Shown here: piece after piece, positions 36,878 through 40,158 of the stretch
Layout: each line of letters begins with the position of its first letter
How positions within the stretch are numbered: the first letter of the stretch is position 1
Source: Curvibacter sp.
Lineage (GTDB): Bacteria > Pseudomonadota > Gammaproteobacteria > Burkholderiales > Burkholderiaceae_C
Reading direction: 5' to 3'
NCBI GenBank assembly: GCA_019233055.1
Contig: JAFAMV010000080.1
Coordinates: forward strand, 1 to 40,158
DNA length: 40,158 nt
Notes under the pieces: model-generated
Seen by the model: the letters and a program-made list of their open reading frames with translations, nothing else
The model's database searches: none
Told to the model about the DNA's origin: nothing
Translations under genes and position numbers: made by a program

Positions 36878-36993
36878 TGGAAACCTCACTATGGACTCAG
36901 AACGCGATGGCGTCCTGATTGGTTGACCGGGTCGGCGCGGTCAGGTTCCCAGCTTTGCAAACCGGTTGCGGATCAGGCGCATCACCGGGGCCC

Positions 36994-37368
36994 TCATCGG
37001 GCCGGGATCCAGTGCCAGTCAGCGGGGTGGAAGCCTGCCGTGTAGCGCACCGGCGCCTGAGGGCCCCAATCGATGACCGGGCGCCGGATCACGCTGGCCT
37101 GGGCCTGCATGAGCGCCTGCGCCGAGGCGGCATCGACCACCGCCGCCTGCTCTGCGGGCGCCAGCTTGCGCCAGGTCGTGCCCTGGCGGTTCAAGAGCTT
37201 TTCCCAGCCCAGGGCATCGGCCCATTGGGCCAGTTCGGCGGCCGGGACGCCCAGCTTCTTGTAGTCGTGGAAGCGGTGGTCCAGGCCTTGCTCGCTCAGC
37301 CAGGTCCGGGCTTTCTTGACGGTGTCGCAGTTCGGGATGCCGTAGACGGTGGGGGTGGGGAGATTCAT
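36994..37368 (-). CDS. ArsC/Spx/YffB-family reductase-like protein
   Basis: A 124-residue thioredoxin-fold protein of the ArsC family. The active-site region is TVYGIPNCDTVKKARTWL with Cys14, and the C-terminal part has SVIRRPVIDWG, the conserved Arg-Pro of the fold. Only one cysteine is present, so it is not a classical arsenate reductase with a Cys triad; it resembles YffB-type proteins of unresolved role. ATG 37368 gives MNLPTPTVYGIPNCD. It is divergent from folC across 47 bp. Confidence 0.88.
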   Translation of the reverse strand: MNLPTPTVYGIPNCDTVKKARTWLSEQGLDHRFHDYKKLGVPAAELAQWADALGWEKLLNRQGTTWRKLAPAEQAAVVDAASAQALMQAQASVIRRPVIDWGPQAPVRYTAGFHPADWHWIPAR

Positions 37369-37415
37369 GGCCGAGATCATGCAGCAGGCCGGCCTCGGCG
37401 ACAATCCACGCTCCT

Positions 37416-38741
37416 ATGAGAAACCCTATGCCTTCCACCCTGGACGCCTGGCTGGTCCATTGCGAGCAGCTGCACCCCAAGAACATCGAACTCGGCCTGG
37501 ACCGGGTCCGTGAGGTGGCGCGCCGCCTGGCCCTGAACTTTGCCTGCCCGGTGATCACCGTGGCCGGCACCAACGGCAAGGGCTCGACCTGCGCCATGCT
37601 GGAGGCGGTGCTGTCGCAGGCGGGTTATCGCACCGCAGTCTACACCTCGCCCCATCTGGTGCACTTCCAGGAGCGCTGCCGGCTGCAGGGCGAGATCGTC
37701 GCGGCCGAGGCGCTGCTGCCGCATTTCGAGGCGGTCGAGCAGGCCCGCACCCAGGATGAGGCGGTGGCGCTGACCTATTTCGAATTCACCACCCTGGCCA
37801 TCCTGCATTGCATGGCCCTGGCCGAGCCCGAGGTGGCGATCCTGGAGGTGGGCCTGGGTGGGCGGCTGGATGCGGTGAACCTGATCGATGCCGATTGTGC
37901 GGTGATCACCAGCATCGATCTGGACCACATGGAATTCCTGGGTTCCGACCGCGAAGCCATCGGTTTCGAGAAGGCCGGCATCATGCGCACCGGGCGCCCG
38001 GTGGTGGTGAGCGATCCCCTGCCGCCCCAGAGCGTGCTGGACCATGCCCTGGAAATCGGTGCGGATCTCTGGCGCTTCGGCACCGACTTCAATTTCAGCG
38101 GCGACAAGCTCCAGTGGGCCTGGGCGGGGCGTGGGCGCCGCTACAGCGGTCTGGCCTATCCGGCGCTCAGAGGGGCCAACCAGCTGGTGAATGCCTCGGG
38201 CGTGCTGGCGGCCTTGACCGCCCTGCGCGAGCGGCTGCCGGTGACGGCCCAGGCGGTGCGCAACGGCCTGGCCATGGTCGAATTGCCGGGCCGCTTCCAG
38301 ATCGTGCCCGGGCAACCGACCCTGGTGCTCGATGTGGCGCACAACCCCCATTCGGTGGCCGCGCTGACCGCCAATCTCGATGCCATGGGCTTCTACCCGC
38401 GCACCCATGCGGTGCTGGGGGCCATGGCCGACAAGGACCTGGGCCCGATGCTGGCGCGCATCGCACCGCTGGTGGACCACTGGTATTTCACCGATCTGCC
38501 GACGCCACGGGCGGAATCCGCCGCAGGTCTGCAGGCCCGCTGGGAGGCGCTGCGGGCGCAGGCGCCCGACCGGCGCGAGATCACGAGCGCCGTCTTCGGC
38601 AGCCCGCTGCAGGCCCTGCAGGCTGCGGTCGAGGCGGCGGACCCGGCTGATAGAATCGTGGTCTTCGGATCGTTCTTCACCGTGGGCGGCGTCCTCCAGG
38701 ATGGCGTTCCCCGCCTTCACGCCAAACACCTGGACGCCTGA
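37416..38741 (+). CDS. folC: Dihydrofolate synthase / folylpolyglutamate synthase FolC
   Basis: FolC adds glutamate to dihydropteroate and then to folates, with ATP, in the cytoplasm. The 441-residue Mur-ligase-like protein shows the P-loop VAGTNGKGSTCA (51–57 core), TSPHLVHFQERCRLQG, ILEVGLGGRLDAVN and TSIDLDHMEFLG, and in the C-terminal domain LVLDVAHNPHSVAAL. It is 12 bp before the SPOR-domain gene on the same strand, in the common proteobacterial order folC–SPOR/dedD–cvpA(–purF). ATG 37416 or the ATG four codons later could start it. Confidence 0.96.
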   Translation: MRNPMPSTLDAWLVHCEQLHPKNIELGLDRVREVARRLALNFACPVITVAGTNGKGSTCAMLEAVLSQAGYRTAVYTSPHLVHFQERCRLQGEIVAAEALLPHFEAVEQARTQDEAVALTYFEFTTLAILHCMALAEPEVAILEVGLGGRLDAVNLIDADCAVITSIDLDHMEFLGSDREAIGFEKAGIMRTGRPVVVSDPLPPQSVLDHALEIGADLWRFGTDFNFSGDKLQWAWAGRGRRYSGLAYPALRGANQLVNASGVLAALTALRERLPVTAQAVRNGLAMVELPGRFQIVPGQPTLVLDVAHNPHSVAALTANLDAMGFYPRTHAVLGAMADKDLGPMLARIAPLVDHWYFTDLPTPRAESAAGLQARWEALRAQAPDRREITSAVFGSPLQALQAAVEAADPADRIVVFGSFFTVGGVLQDGVPRLHAKHLDA

Positions 38742-38753
38742 CGCCCGCATTCC

Positions 38754-39644
38754 ATGGCTCTCTTCAAGTTCCGCTGGCCCCTGGGGGGCGCCTCTTCCAA
38801 AGGACGGGATGATCGGCCGCCGGCTTCGTCGCAGGCCGACAGCGTCGAGGTGCTGCGGCGTCGGGCAAGGCATCGCCTGATCGGCGCGGCGGTGCTGGTG
38901 GTGGCCGGCGTGGTGGGTTTCCCGCTGTTGTTCGATACCCAGCCCAGGCCGATTCCGGTCGATATCCCCATCGTCATTCCGGACAAGAACAAGGCGGCGT
39001 CGTTGCCGGTGCCGTCGTCCGTGCCGAGCGGTTCCGAGACCGTGGCCGCCTCGGGCCGGCCCAATGGCATTGCGCCCGACGAAGAAGTCGTCCCCGAGCC
39101 TTCGACACCGCCCGCACGGACTGCACAGAAAGAAGAGCCGGCGCCGGTACCTGCCCCGCCCAAGCCGGATGCGGCCAAAAAGGAACCGGTGACCGAGGCC
39201 CGCAAGGAGCCGAGCAAGCCGGCGGTGCCCAAGGCCCCCGACTCCCAGACTGCGGCCAGGTCGGAGCCCAAGGCCGATGCGCGTGCCACGGCCAAGAGCG
39301 AGGCGCGCACCGATGCCCGGCCCACCGCCAAGGCGGACGACGCGGCGCGCGCGCGCGCCCTGCTCGAGGGCAAGTCGGCGCCGGATGCGGCGGCCCGTCC
39401 CGCAGCCGCCGACACCGGCCGCTTCATCGTCCAGGTCGGCGCCTTCAGTGACGTCGGCAAGGCCCATGAAGCCCGCATGAAGCTTGAGAAAGCCGGCCTG
39501 AAGACCTATACCCAGGCCGTGGAGACCGCCGACGGCAAGCGCATCCGGGTCCGCGTGGGGCCTTTTGCCAGCCGGGCCGAGGCGGACAAGGCGGCCGGCC
39601 GCATCAAGGGTCTGGATCTTCCGGCCTCCATCCTCACTTTGTGA
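38754..39644 (+). CDS. SPOR-domain cell-division-associated membrane protein (DedD-like)
   Basis: A 296-residue bitopic inner-membrane protein: a short cytoplasmic N-terminus, one TM near 42–60 (LIGAAVLVVAGVVGFPLLF), a long Pro/Ala/Lys-rich periplasmic linker (about 75–215), and a C-terminal SPOR domain (about 220–296; RFIVQVGAFSDVGKAHEARM, RVRVGPFASRAEADKAA). SPOR domains bind denuded peptidoglycan glycans at the septum, so a role in division is expected. It corresponds by position and layout to DedD. It follows folC after 12 bp and precedes cvpA by 18 bp. Confidence 0.93.
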   Translation: MALFKFRWPLGGASSKGRDDRPPASSQADSVEVLRRRARHRLIGAAVLVVAGVVGFPLLFDTQPRPIPVDIPIVIPDKNKAASLPVPSSVPSGSETVAASGRPNGIAPDEEVVPEPSTPPARTAQKEEPAPVPAPPKPDAAKKEPVTEARKEPSKPAVPKAPDSQTAARSEPKADARATAKSEARTDARPTAKADDAARARALLEGKSAPDAAARPAAADTGRFIVQVGAFSDVGKAHEARMKLEKAGLKTYTQAVETADGKRIRVRVGPFASRAEADKAAGRIKGLDLPASILTL

Positions 39645-39662
39645 GTCACTGCTGGAGGCTAG

Positions 39663-40148
39663 ATGGGCTTGGTTGACGGGTGTCTGCTCGCCGTGCTGTT
39701 GGTGTCGCTGGTCGTCGGGGCCTGGCGCGGATTCGTGTACGAACTGGTGTCCATGGCGGGCTGGGCCGCAGCCTTCGTGGCGGCGCAATGGCTGGCCGAT
39801 GAGGTGGCGGCAAGGTTGCCGCTGTCGGGGTTCGAGCCGGCGATCCGCTATGCGGCGGGTTTCCTGGTGGTCTTCATCGCGGCGGTCTTCGCTTCGGCAT
39901 TGCTGGCCTTCCTGGCCCAGAAGCTGGTGGCGGCCATCGGCATGCGGCCTGCCGACCGGATGTTGGGGGCCATGTTCGGCCTGGTGCGTGGCGCGATTTT
40001 GTTGCTCGTGGCGACGGTGGTGATCCAGGTCACCCCGCTGCACACGGGCCGTTGGTGGCAGGAGTCAAATGGGGCGCCGGTGCTGGTGACGGTGCTGGGT
40101 GGCTTGAAGCCGGCTTTGCCGGAGCAATTGGGAAGATACCTTCCCTGA
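39663..40148 (+). CDS. cvpA: CvpA-family membrane protein
   Basis: A 161-residue inner-membrane protein with four hydrophobic helices, of the colicin V production protein family. The start GLVDGCLLAVLLVSLVVGAW followed by RGFVYELVSMAGW is characteristic, as is DRMLGAMFGLVRGAILLL. CvpA normally lies just before purF, which would be expected immediately beyond the right edge. The ATG is preceded by GGAGG at 39653–39657 at short but usable spacing. The last 10 bases of the window follow its stop. Confidence 0.94.
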   Translation: MGLVDGCLLAVLLVSLVVGAWRGFVYELVSMAGWAAAFVAAQWLADEVAARLPLSGFEPAIRYAAGFLVVFIAAVFASALLAFLAQKLVAAIGMRPADRMLGAMFGLVRGAILLLVATVVIQVTPLHTGRWWQESNGAPVLVTVLGGLKPALPEQLGRYLP

Positions 40149-40158
40149 TCGGGGTTTT

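Noticed and set aside
37377..40043. 888-codon open frame opposite folC, SPOR gene and cvpA
   Set aside because: Antisense of three conserved genes in a conserved order.

Overview
This 40 kb window is GC-rich chromosomal DNA. It has long open frames opposite most real genes and few AT-rich gaps. The gene content points to a betaproteobacterium of the order Burkholderiales, with a Comamonadaceae- or Sphaerotilaceae-like repertoire: a Bug-type tricarboxylate-binding protein beside a LysR regulator, a beta-type RpoD with a Lys/Ala-rich head, a folC–SPOR–cvpA run, a type-2 ArgG, a PpnP and several GGDEF proteins. The order-level placement is inferred from gene content and protein style, not from a database search.

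Layout. 1–3.4 kb: the 5' part of rpoD and complete dnaG, both on the minus strand. 3.4–6.2 kb: a divergent two-gene unit, a PotD-like periplasmic binding protein followed after 2 nt by a Cache–HAMP–GGDEF diguanylate cyclase. 6.2–6.5 kb: a 281-bp nested palindromic element that begins on the last base of the cyclase stop codon. 6.6–13.1 kb: an acyl-CoA ligase, a PhoD-type phosphatase and two more diguanylate cyclases. 13.4–14.5 kb: a small accessory patch with a DUF4189 secreted protein and a HigB/HigA-like toxin–antitoxin pair whose toxin looks frameshifted. 14.6–19.6 kb: tRNA-Thr(CGT), fbp, pepN and prfB, the last with the classical programmed +1 frameshift. 19.7–24.2 kb: L-lactate permease, a chemoreceptor and an alpha/beta hydrolase. 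24.3–29.8 kb: a Tas-like aldo/keto reductase ending in an 11-bp tandem repeat, an M20 peptidase, a YitT-family membrane protein, and a divergent Bug/LysR pair. 29.8–36.9 kb: YbaK-like deacylase, plsY, a yajQ–retropepsin–degenerate HD-GYP operon, murB, argG, ppnP and a glycine-zipper protein. 37–40.1 kb: an ArsC/Spx-like protein diverging from folC–SPOR–cvpA.

The strongest theme is cyclic-di-GMP. Three diguanylate cyclases, all with an intact GG(D/E)EF and a product-inhibition RxxD site, lie within 9 kb. A YajQ protein (family members bind c-di-GMP) and an HD-GYP-like protein that lacks its catalytic HD form one operon at 31–33 kb. The binding-protein/cyclase pair looks like a ligand-sensing module comparable in layout to NspS–MbaA of Vibrio.

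The most unusual non-coding object is the 6214–6494 palindrome. A 31-bp terminal inverted repeat encloses two 16-bp-stem hairpins and a mini hairpin that abut each other with no unpaired base at the junctions. It could be a MITE-like mobile element, a structured terminator or a structured RNA.
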